From contig NZ_SDQC01000002.1 of assembly GCF_004153445.1 (NCBI RefSeq), positions 496,001 through 560,000 on the forward strand: a DNA stretch of 64,000 nt, in the 5' to 3' direction. Shown piece after piece: positions 43,254 through 52,221 of the stretch (the first letter of the stretch is position 1; every line of letters begins with the position of its first letter). Both the position numbers and the translations under genes were made by a program. Under the pieces are notes generated by a model that had not been told where the DNA came from, did no database searches, and worked only from the letters and a program-made list of their open reading frames with translations. This stretch comes from Allopusillimonas soli (GTDB lineage: Bacteria; Pseudomonadota; Gammaproteobacteria; Burkholderiales; Burkholderiaceae_B).

Positions 43254-44840
43254 CTATTCTCCCCAGGGGCTGCGCAGGGCTATGGCCTCGGCGAGATGCT
43301 GCGCCTCGATGTCTTCGGTCTCGGCAAGATCGGCCAACGTCCGGGCGACACGCATTACACGATGGACCGTGCGCGACGACCACTGCCAGCGCGACTGGCC
43401 TTGCCTGAGCAAATCGCGGGCCGGCACGGTGAGGCGGCAGCAGGCGTCGATACGCGCAGCAGGCAGCGCGGCATTCACGACTTCCTGTCGTGCAAGCTGC
43501 ACGGCCCGGCAGCGCAATACTCTTTCGCGCACTATGGACGAAGATTCTCCTGGTTCGGCATCCACCCAATCCGCATCCGGCGCGGGCAAGGCGATCTGCA
43601 AGTCGATGCGATCAAGCAAAGGCCCCGAAATACGGTGGCGATAGCGGCGCACCGCCTCGGCGGAGCATGTGCATGGCTTGCGCGGATGCCCCTGCCATCC
43701 GCAGGGGCAGGGATTCATGGCTGCCACCAGTTGAAACGCAGCGGGAAAAGTGGCAGTACGCAGGGCGCGGGAGATAGTCACCTGGCCGGTTTCCAGTGGT
43801 TCCCGCAAGGCCTCCAGCGCAACCCGATCAAACTCGGGCAGTTCGTCCAGGAAGAGCACGCCGTGGTGCGCCAAACTTATTTCACCTGGGCGCGGGTGGC
43901 TGCCGCCGCCAACAAGCGAGGCCACTGAAGCGCTGTGGTGCGGTGCGCGGAACGGAGGCTGGTCGGACAGCGCCAGGGCATCCCCATGGTGGCGCAACCC
44001 TGCCAATGCGCCCGCCTCGAGCATCTGCCCGGAGGACAGCGGCGGCAGCAAGCCCGGCAGCCGCTGCGCAAGCATGCTTTTTCCAACGCCCGGCGGGCCC
44101 GACATCAGTAAATTGTGCCCGCCTGCCGCAGCGACCTCCAGCGCCCGACGAGCCAGTATCTGGCCCCGCACGTCCGACAGGCACACTGCCCCGCGCCCCG
44201 CGGCCACATCGCCTGCGCGTTCGCCCTGCCCGCTGGGCGTGTCATGTCCGTCAAGCCCCGCCTTCGCCCAGGCCGGAAAAGATCGCGGCTTGGCAACAGG
44301 CAAGGGCTGCCCCCCGCCGAAGTGCACCACCAGTTCGGCCAGCGTACTGGCCGCCAGAACAGTGACACCGGGCACGTGCGCAGCCGTGCAAGCACTGGCA
44401 GTGGGGAGCACCAGGCGCGCATCGCGGCTCTCGCGGGCCACGGCTAGTGCAATGGCCAGGGGCGCCATAACAGGCATGATCGCGCCCGTAAGGGATAGCT
44501 CGCCAGCGAACACATAGTGCCGGAGATCCGGCTCGCATCCTGGCCCTGATGGCACCTGTCCGGATGCCAGCAGTATTCCCAACGCAATGGGCAGATCGAA
44601 CCGTCCGGACTCTTTGGGCAAGTCGGCCGGCGCCAGGTTGACGGTTATTCTCCCCGCGGGAAACGCGAGCCCGCTGCTGACGATGGCTGCACGCACACGT
44701 TCACGGCTTTCACGCACACCGATATCGGCCAGACCTACGATATGAAATGCCGGCAGACCGGGCCCCACATGCACCTCAACCCTGACAGGAAACCCTTCCA
44801 GGCCACACAGCGCGCGGCTGGAGAGCACAGCAAGCGACAT
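43254..44840 (-). CDS. comM: YifB/ComM family AAA+ ATPase
   Basis: The 528-residue protein has the N-terminal Lon-like domain (VEVHVGPGLPAFHIVGLADI, RESRERVRAAIVSSGL) and a Mg-chelatase-type AAA+ module with Walker A GPPGVGKSM, FRAPHHSASVASLVGGG, Walker B GVLFLDELPEFD and the zinc-like MNPCPCGWQGHPRKPCTCS. ComM is a branch-migration helicase that widens integrated DNA during natural transformation. ATG 44840 is preferred over 44849 because AAGGA is 8 bp upstream. It is convergent with the TRAP operon and downstream of ubiK. Confidence 0.92.
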   Translation of the reverse strand: MSLAVLSSRALCGLEGFPVRVEVHVGPGLPAFHIVGLADIGVRESRERVRAAIVSSGLAFPAGRITVNLAPADLPKESGRFDLPIALGILLASGQVPSGPGCEPDLRHYVFAGELSLTGAIMPVMAPLAIALAVARESRDARLVLPTASACTAAHVPGVTVLAASTLAELVVHFGGGQPLPVAKPRSFPAWAKAGLDGHDTPSGQGERAGDVAAGRGAVCLSDVRGQILARRALEVAAAGGHNLLMSGPPGVGKSMLAQRLPGLLPPLSSGQMLEAGALAGLRHHGDALALSDQPPFRAPHHSASVASLVGGGSHPRPGEISLAHHGVLFLDELPEFDRVALEALREPLETGQVTISRALRTATFPAAFQLVAAMNPCPCGWQGHPRKPCTCSAEAVRRYRHRISGPLLDRIDLQIALPAPDADWVDAEPGESSSIVRERVLRCRAVQLARQEVVNAALPAARIDACCRLTVPARDLLRQGQSRWQWSSRTVHRVMRVARTLADLAETEDIEAQHLAEAIALRSPWGE

Positions 44841-45036
44841 GAACTGCATCCTTTAAATAGACGGGATGCAAGTATGACAAGGTAATGCGCGCAAGCCCAC
44901 GAAAGACGGGATGATTCCGCCCACACATCCAGCTGCGCCAATACGCGTTCGCCAAGACGCCGCCGACGCGCCTTGCCGTGCATTCAAATCGGTTGGGTGC
45001 ACACCCGAAGCACGGCGGCCATCGTCAAGGCCTGCA

Positions 45037-45306
45037 TCAACTGTGCGGCGTACCTTGCTGCAGCGGCGTGTCGGGACGCCCCTCCAGCGCTTGTACGCGT
45101 GATTCCAGCACCGTGATGCGCGCGAGGGCGCGCTCGAGCAGTTGGGCCTGTACATCGAACTCTTCGCGTGTGATGAGATCCATGCGCGCAAAAGTCTGCG
45201 ACATCATTGCCTTTACATTGCGCTCTATGTCGGCGGCCGGGCTCTTTGCGATTAGCTCGGACATATTCTTCTGAAAATCTTCCATCCAGTCGTTGCGTAT
45301 GGCCAT
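45037..45306 (-). CDS. ubiK: ubiquinone biosynthesis accessory factor UbiK (BMFP)
   Basis: The 89-residue protein has an amphipathic start (NDWMEDFQKNMSELIAKSPA), NVKAMMSQTFARMDLITREE and a coiled coil VQAQLLERALARITVLESRV, as in the BMFP/DUF526 family. UbiK partners UbiJ in aerobic coenzyme Q synthesis. GGGGG precedes the start. A 196-bp gap follows before comM. Confidence 0.9.
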   Translation of the reverse strand: MAIRNDWMEDFQKNMSELIAKSPAADIERNVKAMMSQTFARMDLITREEFDVQAQLLERALARITVLESRVQALEGRPDTPLQQGTPHS

Positions 45307-45387
45307 GGCCAGCCCCCTTTTCAAAGACACGTTATGCGCCGCGCGCTCCCGCCTCTAGTGTATAGAAAATCCTCAACATCCGAGGCC

Positions 45388-45416
45388 AAAAAAGAACGGG
45401 CCGTAATGGCCCGTTC
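45388..45416 (-). terminator. terminator after small lipoprotein gene
   Basis: On the minus strand a perfect 9-bp stem, GAACGGGCC (45416-45408) with GGCCCGTTC (45402-45394), is followed by TTTTTT (45393-45388). Confidence 0.9.
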
Positions 45417-45444
45417 GTGGAGGCGCTTGGACACGCCACGAAAA

Positions 45445-45705
45445 TCATCCCTGATTTTCGGGCGGCGGCGTATCAGTACTGGGGCTGCCATCTCCCAGAT
45501 TATCCTGAATAGTCTTGTCGGCCTTGTCGGCCCCTTCGCGGACGGCCTCTCCGGCGTTGTGGGCGGCATTGCCCATTTTGTCGGATATGGATTGATCTGC
45601 GCTGGCCGAGCCCGTGTCGGACGTATCGTCGCTTGAACACGCGCCCAGCAGGCCCAGCGAGGCCACCATGGCGGCAATAGTGAGATATTTATGCGTTTTG
45701 GTCAT
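45445..45705 (-). CDS. small lipoprotein, unknown function
   Basis: The 86-residue protein has a lipoprotein signal (MTKTHKYLTIAAMVASLGLL, lipobox LLGAC, lipidated Cys23) and a short, acidic, Ala/Ser-rich mature part with SDKMGNAAHNAGEAVREGAD, similar to stress-type small lipoproteins. It closely matches the N-terminus of the next lipoprotein upstream (IAAMVASLGLLGACS versus IAMIASMSLLGACS), so the two are probably duplicates. It is followed by a strong terminator. Confidence 0.85.
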   Translation of the reverse strand: MTKTHKYLTIAAMVASLGLLGACSSDDTSDTGSASADQSISDKMGNAAHNAGEAVREGADKADKTIQDNLGDGSPSTDTPPPENQG

Positions 45706-45765
45706 GCTAGTCCTTCGTTTGAGTCGCCAGAAACTGTGCGAATGGGGCTTGCGATACGCGGAATC

Positions 45766-45972
45766 CTAGCCCCCCGATGATGAGCCACCCATCGAACCGC
45801 CGCCGGCATCAGGTGTGCCGCCCGGCGCCGCTGGCGCGGCCGGTGCCGCAGGTGCAGCCGGCGCTGCCGTGCTGTCACCCGAAGCGCTGTTGTCTTCCTT
45901 CGAGCATGCGCCGAGCAGACTCATGGAAGCGATCATGGCAATGATGGCGAGATGAGTACGAGTCTTGATCAT
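45766..45972 (-). CDS. small lipoprotein with PAA repeats, unknown function
   Basis: The 68-residue protein has a lipobox LLGACSKED (Cys23) and a mature part made almost entirely of PAA repeats and a Gly/Ser tail. There is no folded domain, so it is probably a spacer or surface-exposed peptide. It lies 60 bp upstream of a related lipoprotein on the same strand. Confidence 0.8.
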   Translation of the reverse strand: MIKTRTHLAIIAMIASMSLLGACSKEDNSASGDSTAAPAAPAAPAAPAAPGGTPDAGGGSMGGSSSGG

Positions 45973-46756
<784 letters not shown>

Positions 46757-46830
46757 ACTCCCCTGCCCTTTTCTTTGCATCAACCTTTCCTCTATGGCCG
46801 CGCTCAGCGGCCCACCTCAGGAGCATCACA

Positions 46831-48060
46831 ATGGATAAAGCCGATCTGGCCTGGGTAAGCATCTCGACGGTGCTGGTCCTGTTCATGGTCATGCCGGGCC
46901 TGGCCCTCTTCTACGGCGGCCTGGTGCGCGCAAAAAATGTCTTGTCTGTGCTTGTGCAAGTCACGGCGGTATTCGCCCTTGCGCTGGTCGCCTGGTTCGC
47001 CTATGGCTACAGCTTCGCTTTCACCGAGGGCGGCGCCATATTGGGCGGCATGTCTCGCGTGTTTTTCTCCGGCATGCAGGACCTGACTACGGGCGTCTAC
47101 CAGATGGCGGGCACCATTCCAGAGCTGTCGTTTGCCACATTCCAGGCTACGTTCGCCGGCATCACCTGCGCACTCATCCTGGGAGGCTTCGCCGAACGCG
47201 TCCGCTTCAGCGCCGTGTTGGTCTTTACACTTATCTGGATGACCCTAGCTTATGTGCCCATCGCCCATATGGTCTGGGGTCCCGGCGGCTTCCTGCTCGA
47301 ACGCGGCGCCCTGGACTTTGCCGGGGGCACTGTCGTGCACATCAACTCGGGCGTGGCCGCGCTGATCTGCGCCTATTATGTGGGCAGGCGCATGGGCTAC
47401 GGCCGCGAAGCCATGCAGCCGCATAATCTGCCCATGGCAATGATAGGGGCCTCCCTCCTCTGGGTCGGCTGGTTTGGCTTCAATGCCGGCTCTGCCTTGT
47501 CGGCCAACGAAACCGCCGCGCTTGCCTTTTTCAACACAGTCATCGCGACTGCGGCCGGCATTCTGGCCTGGGCGGCGGTGGAGTGGAAACTCAAGGGGAA
47601 GCCTTCCCTGCTGGGCGCCATATCGGGTGCGGTAGCCGGCCTGGTCGGCGTCACGCCCGCGGCGGGCCTGGTCGGGCCGGGCGGTGCCCTCGTCATTGGC
47701 CTGGTCTGCGGCGCGGTGTGCGTCTGGGGCGTCAATGGCCTGAAACGAATGCTGGGTGCGGATGACGCTCTGGACGTGTTCGGCATCCACGGGGTGGGCG
47801 GCATCGTGGGCGCCTTGCTCACCGGGGTCTTCAATGCACAGCCGTTGGGCGGTCCGGGGCTGGAAACACTTGGCGCAATTCCGCATCAAGTATGGCTGCA
47901 GCTTGAGGGTGTGATAATCACGGTGCTGTGGTCGGGCCTTGTCGCGCTGTTCGCATGCTTCGTCGCCGACAAGCTGACCGGCGGCATGCGCGTGCCCAAT
48001 GATCAGGAACGCGAGGGCCTGGATATCAATGCCCATGGCGAAACAGCCTATCACTTCTAG
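46831..48060 (+). CDS. amtB: ammonium transporter AmtB
   Basis: The 409-residue protein has eleven transmembrane helices and the family marks MPGLALFYGGLVRAKNVLSV, LDFAGGTVVHINSGVAALIC with Asp162 and the pore histidine His170, WFGFNAGSA and DVFGIHGVGGIVGALLTGVF with the second pore histidine. No cleavable signal peptide is evident before the first helix, unlike E. coli AmtB. GAGCATC lies before the ATG. GlnK, encoded upstream, blocks the channel on the cytoplasmic side. Confidence 0.96.
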   Translation: MDKADLAWVSISTVLVLFMVMPGLALFYGGLVRAKNVLSVLVQVTAVFALALVAWFAYGYSFAFTEGGAILGGMSRVFFSGMQDLTTGVYQMAGTIPELSFATFQATFAGITCALILGGFAERVRFSAVLVFTLIWMTLAYVPIAHMVWGPGGFLLERGALDFAGGTVVHINSGVAALICAYYVGRRMGYGREAMQPHNLPMAMIGASLLWVGWFGFNAGSALSANETAALAFFNTVIATAAGILAWAAVEWKLKGKPSLLGAISGAVAGLVGVTPAAGLVGPGGALVIGLVCGAVCVWGVNGLKRMLGADDALDVFGIHGVGGIVGALLTGVFNAQPLGGPGLETLGAIPHQVWLQLEGVIITVLWSGLVALFACFVADKLTGGMRVPNDQEREGLDINAHGETAYHF

Positions 48061-48087
48061 CAACGCAAGAGGCCGCGAGTGCCTGCA

Positions 48088-48117
48088 GATGCCGCCATCG
48101 TCACCACTGGCGGCATC
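48088..48117. terminator. hairpin between convergent amtB and ptsI
   Basis: GATGCCGCC (48088-48096) and GGCGGCATC (48109-48117) form a perfect 9-bp stem with a 12-nt loop. There is no run of T on either side, so its efficiency as a terminator is uncertain. Confidence 0.5.
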
Positions 48118-48120
48118 CGT

Positions 48121-49878
48121 TCAACCCGACAGTGCGGACAGATCTATCCGCTCGGCGCGGTTCAGGGCTGATGCTACCTTGACTCTCAGTGCATTGGAGT
48201 GCGCTTGGCGCACTTCCTTCTTGACGTCCAGTAATTGTTGCGGGTGCATGGAAAATTCTGTGAGGCCGAGGCCCAGCAGCATGCGCGTCACGCGCGCATC
48301 ACCGGCAAGCTCGCCGCAGACGGCAACCGGCTTGCCCGCCCGCTCGCCGGCGTTGATCGTGTGCGCGATGAGCCGAAGAACCGCTGGATGCATGGGGTCG
48401 TACAGCGTGGCAACGTCGGCATCGCCGCGATCCACGGCAAGCGTGTATTGAATCAGATCATTGGTGCCTATGGACAGAAAATCAAGAGACTCGACAAACG
48501 GTTCGATGGCAATGGCAATGGCGGGAATCTCCACCATGGCGCCCAACAGAAAATTTCGCGCATAAGGTGTTCCGCGAGCGTCGAGTTCGCTGCATGCCGA
48601 ATCGATGGCGCGCCGCGCGGCGTGCACCTCGTGCATGTGTGAAATCATCGGTATCAGGATGCGCACCGGCCCGAAGACCGCGGCGCGCAGCAAGGCACGC
48701 AATTGCGTGGCGAAAACTTCGGGGTTGGCTAGGCAATAACGTATGGCTCGCAGTCCCAGTGCCGGATTTGTCGCCACGGTGATGTCGCCGTCAAGGTTCT
48801 TGTCCGAGCCAATGTCCAGCGTGCGTATGGTGACAGGCTTTCCCTGCATGGTCTTGACCACCGACGCATAAGCTTCATATTGCTCGTCCTCGCTGGGCAG
48901 GTCCGCCCGCCCCATGAAAAGAAATTCGCTGCGGAATAACCCTATGCCGTCCGCCCCCGCCGCCATGGCGGCGTGGGCTTCTTCAGGCAGCTCGATATTG
49001 GCCTCGAGCTTGATGACGATGCCGTCAAGCGTGACAGCCGGCGCATCGCGCAACAGCGCCAGTTCGGCGCGCTCGCGTGCAAATTCGGCCTGTCGCAGCC
49101 GATACTCGGCCAGCACCCGCTCCGAAGGATTGATCAACACCGCGCCGGTGAAACCGTCCACCACAAGCACATCGCCATCCCTGACAAGCCCGCGAAAGTG
49201 CCCCAAACCTACAATGGCTGGCACATTCATGCTGCGCGCCACGATGGCCGTGTGCGAAGTGGGCCCACCCAGATCGGTCAGAAAAGCCGCAAAACGCGCA
49301 CCACGCAAACGCAGCATGTCAGCCGGAGAGATATCCCTGGCCACCACGATAAGCGGCTCGTCATCCGGACCTGCGTCCAGATGAGACAGCAGCGCACTGG
49401 ACCCGGACATGACCCGCAGAACGCGCTCTATGACCTGCCGGATATCTGAGCCGCGCTCGCGCAGATACTCGTCGTCCATCAGCGAGAACTGCTCGGCCAG
49501 GTATTGCCCCTGACTGGTCAATGCCCATTCGGCGTTGTAATGACGCTCAATGATGAGATCGCAAGTCTGTTGCAGCAGCGTCGGATCGCCCAGCAGCATG
49601 CTGTGCACGGTAAGCAAAGGCCCCAGCTCGCGCGGCGCGTCATCGGGCAGCGTGGACACGATGTCGTCAAGTTCGCTGCGCGCAGCCTGGAGCGCCTGCT
49701 TGAGACGCGCGCACTCGGAAGCCACATCCTGCTCTGTAATGCGATAATGAGGCACCTCCAGCGTGGCGGCACCCATGACGGCAGCTCGCCCGATTGCATA
49801 GCCTCGAACTACGCCCTGCCCCTGCGCGCACAGCATGGCACCGTTGCCTGCATCGACTAGGGAAGGTTGCTGCGTCAT
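48121..49878 (-). CDS. ptsI: phosphoenolpyruvate-protein phosphotransferase (PTS enzyme I)
   Basis: The 585-residue enzyme takes phosphate from PEP and passes it to HPr. It shows the phospho-histidine His209 in DLGGPTSHTAIVAR, the PEP-binding motifs GIGLFRSEFLFMGR, VTIRTLDIGSDK and the C-terminal FLSIGTNDLIQYTLAVDRGD and VCGELAGD. It lies 30 bp after ptsH. No sugar-specific membrane EIIC gene is in the window, so the system is probably regulatory or partial, as in many Betaproteobacteria. Confidence 0.95.
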   Translation of the reverse strand: MTQQPSLVDAGNGAMLCAQGQGVVRGYAIGRAAVMGAATLEVPHYRITEQDVASECARLKQALQAARSELDDIVSTLPDDAPRELGPLLTVHSMLLGDPTLLQQTCDLIIERHYNAEWALTSQGQYLAEQFSLMDDEYLRERGSDIRQVIERVLRVMSGSSALLSHLDAGPDDEPLIVVARDISPADMLRLRGARFAAFLTDLGGPTSHTAIVARSMNVPAIVGLGHFRGLVRDGDVLVVDGFTGAVLINPSERVLAEYRLRQAEFARERAELALLRDAPAVTLDGIVIKLEANIELPEEAHAAMAAGADGIGLFRSEFLFMGRADLPSEDEQYEAYASVVKTMQGKPVTIRTLDIGSDKNLDGDITVATNPALGLRAIRYCLANPEVFATQLRALLRAAVFGPVRILIPMISHMHEVHAARRAIDSACSELDARGTPYARNFLLGAMVEIPAIAIAIEPFVESLDFLSIGTNDLIQYTLAVDRGDADVATLYDPMHPAVLRLIAHTINAGERAGKPVAVCGELAGDARVTRMLLGLGLTEFSMHPQQLLDVKKEVRQAHSNALRVKVASALNRAERIDLSALSG

Positions 49879-49908
49879 GATGGGATCTGAATGATTGCCG
49901 TCGCCAGC

Positions 49909-50178
49909 CTATTCCTGTTCGCCGAACTTGCCGTCGAACAGGGCGCGGATGTCCCGCAGGGCCGGTTCCGCGTCGGCGCCTGTGGCGTCGACCTTGACGG
50001 TGACGCCCATACCCGCCGCCAACATCATGACCCCCATGATGCTCTTGGCATTGACGCGTTGCGCACCACGGGAAATGAATATTTCACTGCTGAACTTGCT
50101 GGCAAGCTGCGTGAGCTTGGCCGCTGCGCGGGCATGCAGGCCGAGCTTGTTGCTGATCACGATATCAATAGATGGCAT
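49909..50178 (-). CDS. ptsH: PTS phosphocarrier protein HPr
   Basis: The 89-residue protein has the active His15 (KLGLHARAAAKLTQLA) and a Ser46 region (NAKSIMGVMMLAAGMG), the site of HPr kinase where that enzyme exists. It links enzyme I to the EIIA encoded 31 bp upstream. Confidence 0.95.
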   Translation of the reverse strand: MPSIDIVISNKLGLHARAAAKLTQLASKFSSEIFISRGAQRVNAKSIMGVMMLAAGMGVTVKVDATGADAEPALRDIRALFDGKFGEQE

Positions 50179-50209
50179 AGATTCTTGTTGTGTGAAATGT
50201 CCCAGACAG

Positions 50210-50608
50210 TCAGTTGCTCTGGTCGGCGTTGACGATACCCCGTAGCGCGCCTTCGCGTACGGCTTCGCTAAGTTTATCCGGATTTTCCTGCTGTTCGGTC
50301 AAGGCCTTCAATACCATGCACAGATTGGTGCCAGTGATGAGGTGCGCATCGATACCCTCGCTGGCTGCCAGCCTTATCGCGCGCTTGGCGATGTTGAACG
50401 GCGTGGCGCCGTAAATATCGCATAGCACCAGCGTCGCGTCACCTTGATGCTGCAGCATGCGGGCCAGGCGCGTCACCTCCGCTTCCGGATCGGCGTCGGG
50501 CGCGACATCGAACACCGAAAGGCCGGGCTCACGGCCCAGCACATGGCCGGCGCAGTCGGCGAAAGCCGCTCCAAGCGGCGCATGCATGACCAGAAGTATG
50601 CGGGCCAT
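50210..50608 (-). CDS. PTS EIIA component, mannose/sorbose (EIIA-Man) type
   Basis: The 132-residue protein starts MARILLVMHAPLG with the phosphoacceptor His9 and contains VLCDIYGATPFNIAKRAIRL and LITGTNLCMVLKALTEQ, as in EIIA-Man. No IIB/IIC/IID genes are present here, so it probably serves regulation. It begins one base after the gshB stop (TGATATG) and is followed by ptsH. Confidence 0.92.
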   Translation of the reverse strand: MARILLVMHAPLGAAFADCAGHVLGREPGLSVFDVAPDADPEAEVTRLARMLQHQGDATLVLCDIYGATPFNIAKRAIRLAASEGIDAHLITGTNLCMVLKALTEQQENPDKLSEAVREGALRGIVNADQSN

Positions 50609-50609
50609 A

Positions 50610-51569
50610 TCAGTGCTTCCCCGCTTCCTCAATCGCGATGGCAAAGCATTCGCCCACATCGAAGCCAGTCTGTTCGGTAATCTCGACAAAACAGGTCGGG
50701 CTGGTCACATTGACCTCGGTAAGATAATCGCCAATGACGTCCAGGCCCACCAGCAGCAGCCCACGCTGCTTCAATATGGGGCCCAACGCTTGCGCTATGG
50801 CCTTGTCACGCTGTGTCAGAGGCTGCGCCACGCCGCGTCCGCCAGCGGCCAGATTGCCGCGCGTTTCTCCTGCCTGGGGAATGCGGGCTAGCGCATAAGG
50901 TACGGCTTGCCCGTCAATGATGAGTATGCGCTTGTCGCCATTGACGATCTCCGGAATATAGCGCTGGGCCATAATAGTGCGCCGACCATTGTCGGTGAGC
51001 GTTTCAAGGACGGCTCCCAGGTTGGCATCGGCGGCCTGGAGCCGAAACACGCCTGTGCCGCCCATGCCATCCAGCGGCTTGACGATCACATCCGCGTGAT
51101 GGGCATGAAATGCGCGCAGCCTAGCCATATCCCGCGTCACAAGCGTGGGCGAAGTGAACTGCGAGAATTCCGTGATGGCCAGCTTCTCGGGATGATTGCG
51201 GATGGCGGCGCCCGCGTTATACACCTTGGCACCCTGGGCCTGCGCATACTCCAGCAGGTGTGTGGAATACACGTATTCCATGTCGAACGGCGGATCCTTG
51301 CGCATGACCACCGCATCGAAATCGGCCAGGCCATACTCAGCCAACGCAACCCGCTGGCGCCACCACGAGTGGCCGTGCAAATCAGCGTCTTCAACCAACG
51401 ATATACCCGTGGCAACCGTCTTTACAACGCCTTCGTCTATATACAGGTCTCCCTGGTGCGCCACACTGAGCACATGGCCTCTCGACACGAGGGATCGCAT
51501 CATGGCAACTGATGAATCCTTGTAGGCTTTCAGCGACAGCAAGGGGTCGATGATGAACAGAATGTGCAT
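50610..51569 (-). CDS. gshB: glutathione synthetase
   Basis: The 319-residue ATP-grasp ligase joins gamma-glutamylcysteine and glycine. Signatures are MHILFIIDPLLSLKAYKDSS, VVMRKDPPFDMEYVYSTHLL, NHPEKLAITEFSQF, VIVKPLDGMGGTGVFRL and the C-terminal GLDVIGDYLTEVNVTSPTCF. GCAGGTG lies before the ATG. The gshB-IIA-ptsH-ptsI order is conserved in related genomes. Confidence 0.96.
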   Translation of the reverse strand: MHILFIIDPLLSLKAYKDSSVAMMRSLVSRGHVLSVAHQGDLYIDEGVVKTVATGISLVEDADLHGHSWWRQRVALAEYGLADFDAVVMRKDPPFDMEYVYSTHLLEYAQAQGAKVYNAGAAIRNHPEKLAITEFSQFTSPTLVTRDMARLRAFHAHHADVIVKPLDGMGGTGVFRLQAADANLGAVLETLTDNGRRTIMAQRYIPEIVNGDKRILIIDGQAVPYALARIPQAGETRGNLAAGGRGVAQPLTQRDKAIAQALGPILKQRGLLLVGLDVIGDYLTEVNVTSPTCFVEITEQTGFDVGECFAIAIEEAGKH

Positions 51570-51646
51570 GGTACACCTGCATGCGCCATGGCGAGACCCA
51601 GGGCCTCGTCATGGCTGGCTTGAGGAAACTGCTGGAAACGATGGAA

Positions 51647-52195
51647 TCAGGATGCCGGTTCGCCCTTGCCCGCGGGTGCCTTTTTGCGGGGCGCCAGGAC
51701 CATCACCATCTGGCGGCCTTCGAGCTTGGGCATGGCTTCCACCTGCACGAGTTCGTTCAGGTCGTCCCGCACGCGCTCAAGTACACGCATGCCCAACTCC
51801 TGATGGGCCATTTCACGGCCACGAAACCGCAAAGTAACCTTGGCCTTGTCGCCTTCTTCGATGAAGCGACGCAGATTGCGCAGCTTGACCTGGTAATCGC
51901 CTTCATCAGTACCCGGACGGAACTTCACTTCCTTGACCTGGATGACTTTCTGCTTGGCGCGCGCTTCCTGCTGGCGCTTCTGCTCCTGATACTTGAACTT
52001 GCCGTAATCCATCATGCGGCAGACCGGCGGGGATGCGTTGGGCGCGATCTCGACCAGATCCACGTCATTTTGCTCGGCCAGGTGCAAAGCCTCGGGCGTT
52101 TTGTATACCCCGAGCTGCTCGCCCTCCGTGCCTATGAGGCGAACCTCGGGTACACGGATTTCACCATTGATGCGATGTGACTTTTCGGTTGCGAT
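51647..52195 (-). CDS. infC: translation initiation factor IF-3 (ATC start)
   Basis: With the non-standard ATC at 52195 the protein has 182 residues and begins with the family sequence [25 protein letters not shown] lies 8 bp upstream and no ATG or GTG suits this N-terminus. Later come [31 protein letters not shown] and [17 protein letters not shown] rare start codon allows IF-3 to repress its own synthesis, as in E. coli (ATT). It follows thrS by 26 bp, but rpmI does not follow it here. Confidence 0.93.
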   Translation of the reverse strand: MATEKSHRINGEIRVPEVRLIGTEGEQLGVYKTPEALHLAEQNDVDLVEIAPNASPPVCRMMDYGKFKYQEQKRQQEARAKQKVIQVKEVKFRPGTDEGDYQVKLRNLRRFIEEGDKAKVTLRFRGREMAHQELGMRVLERVRDDLNELVQVEAMPKLEGRQMVMVLAPRKKAPAGKGEPAS

Positions 52196-52221
52196 GTCTA
52201 AGACTCCTATTGATGATTTAG

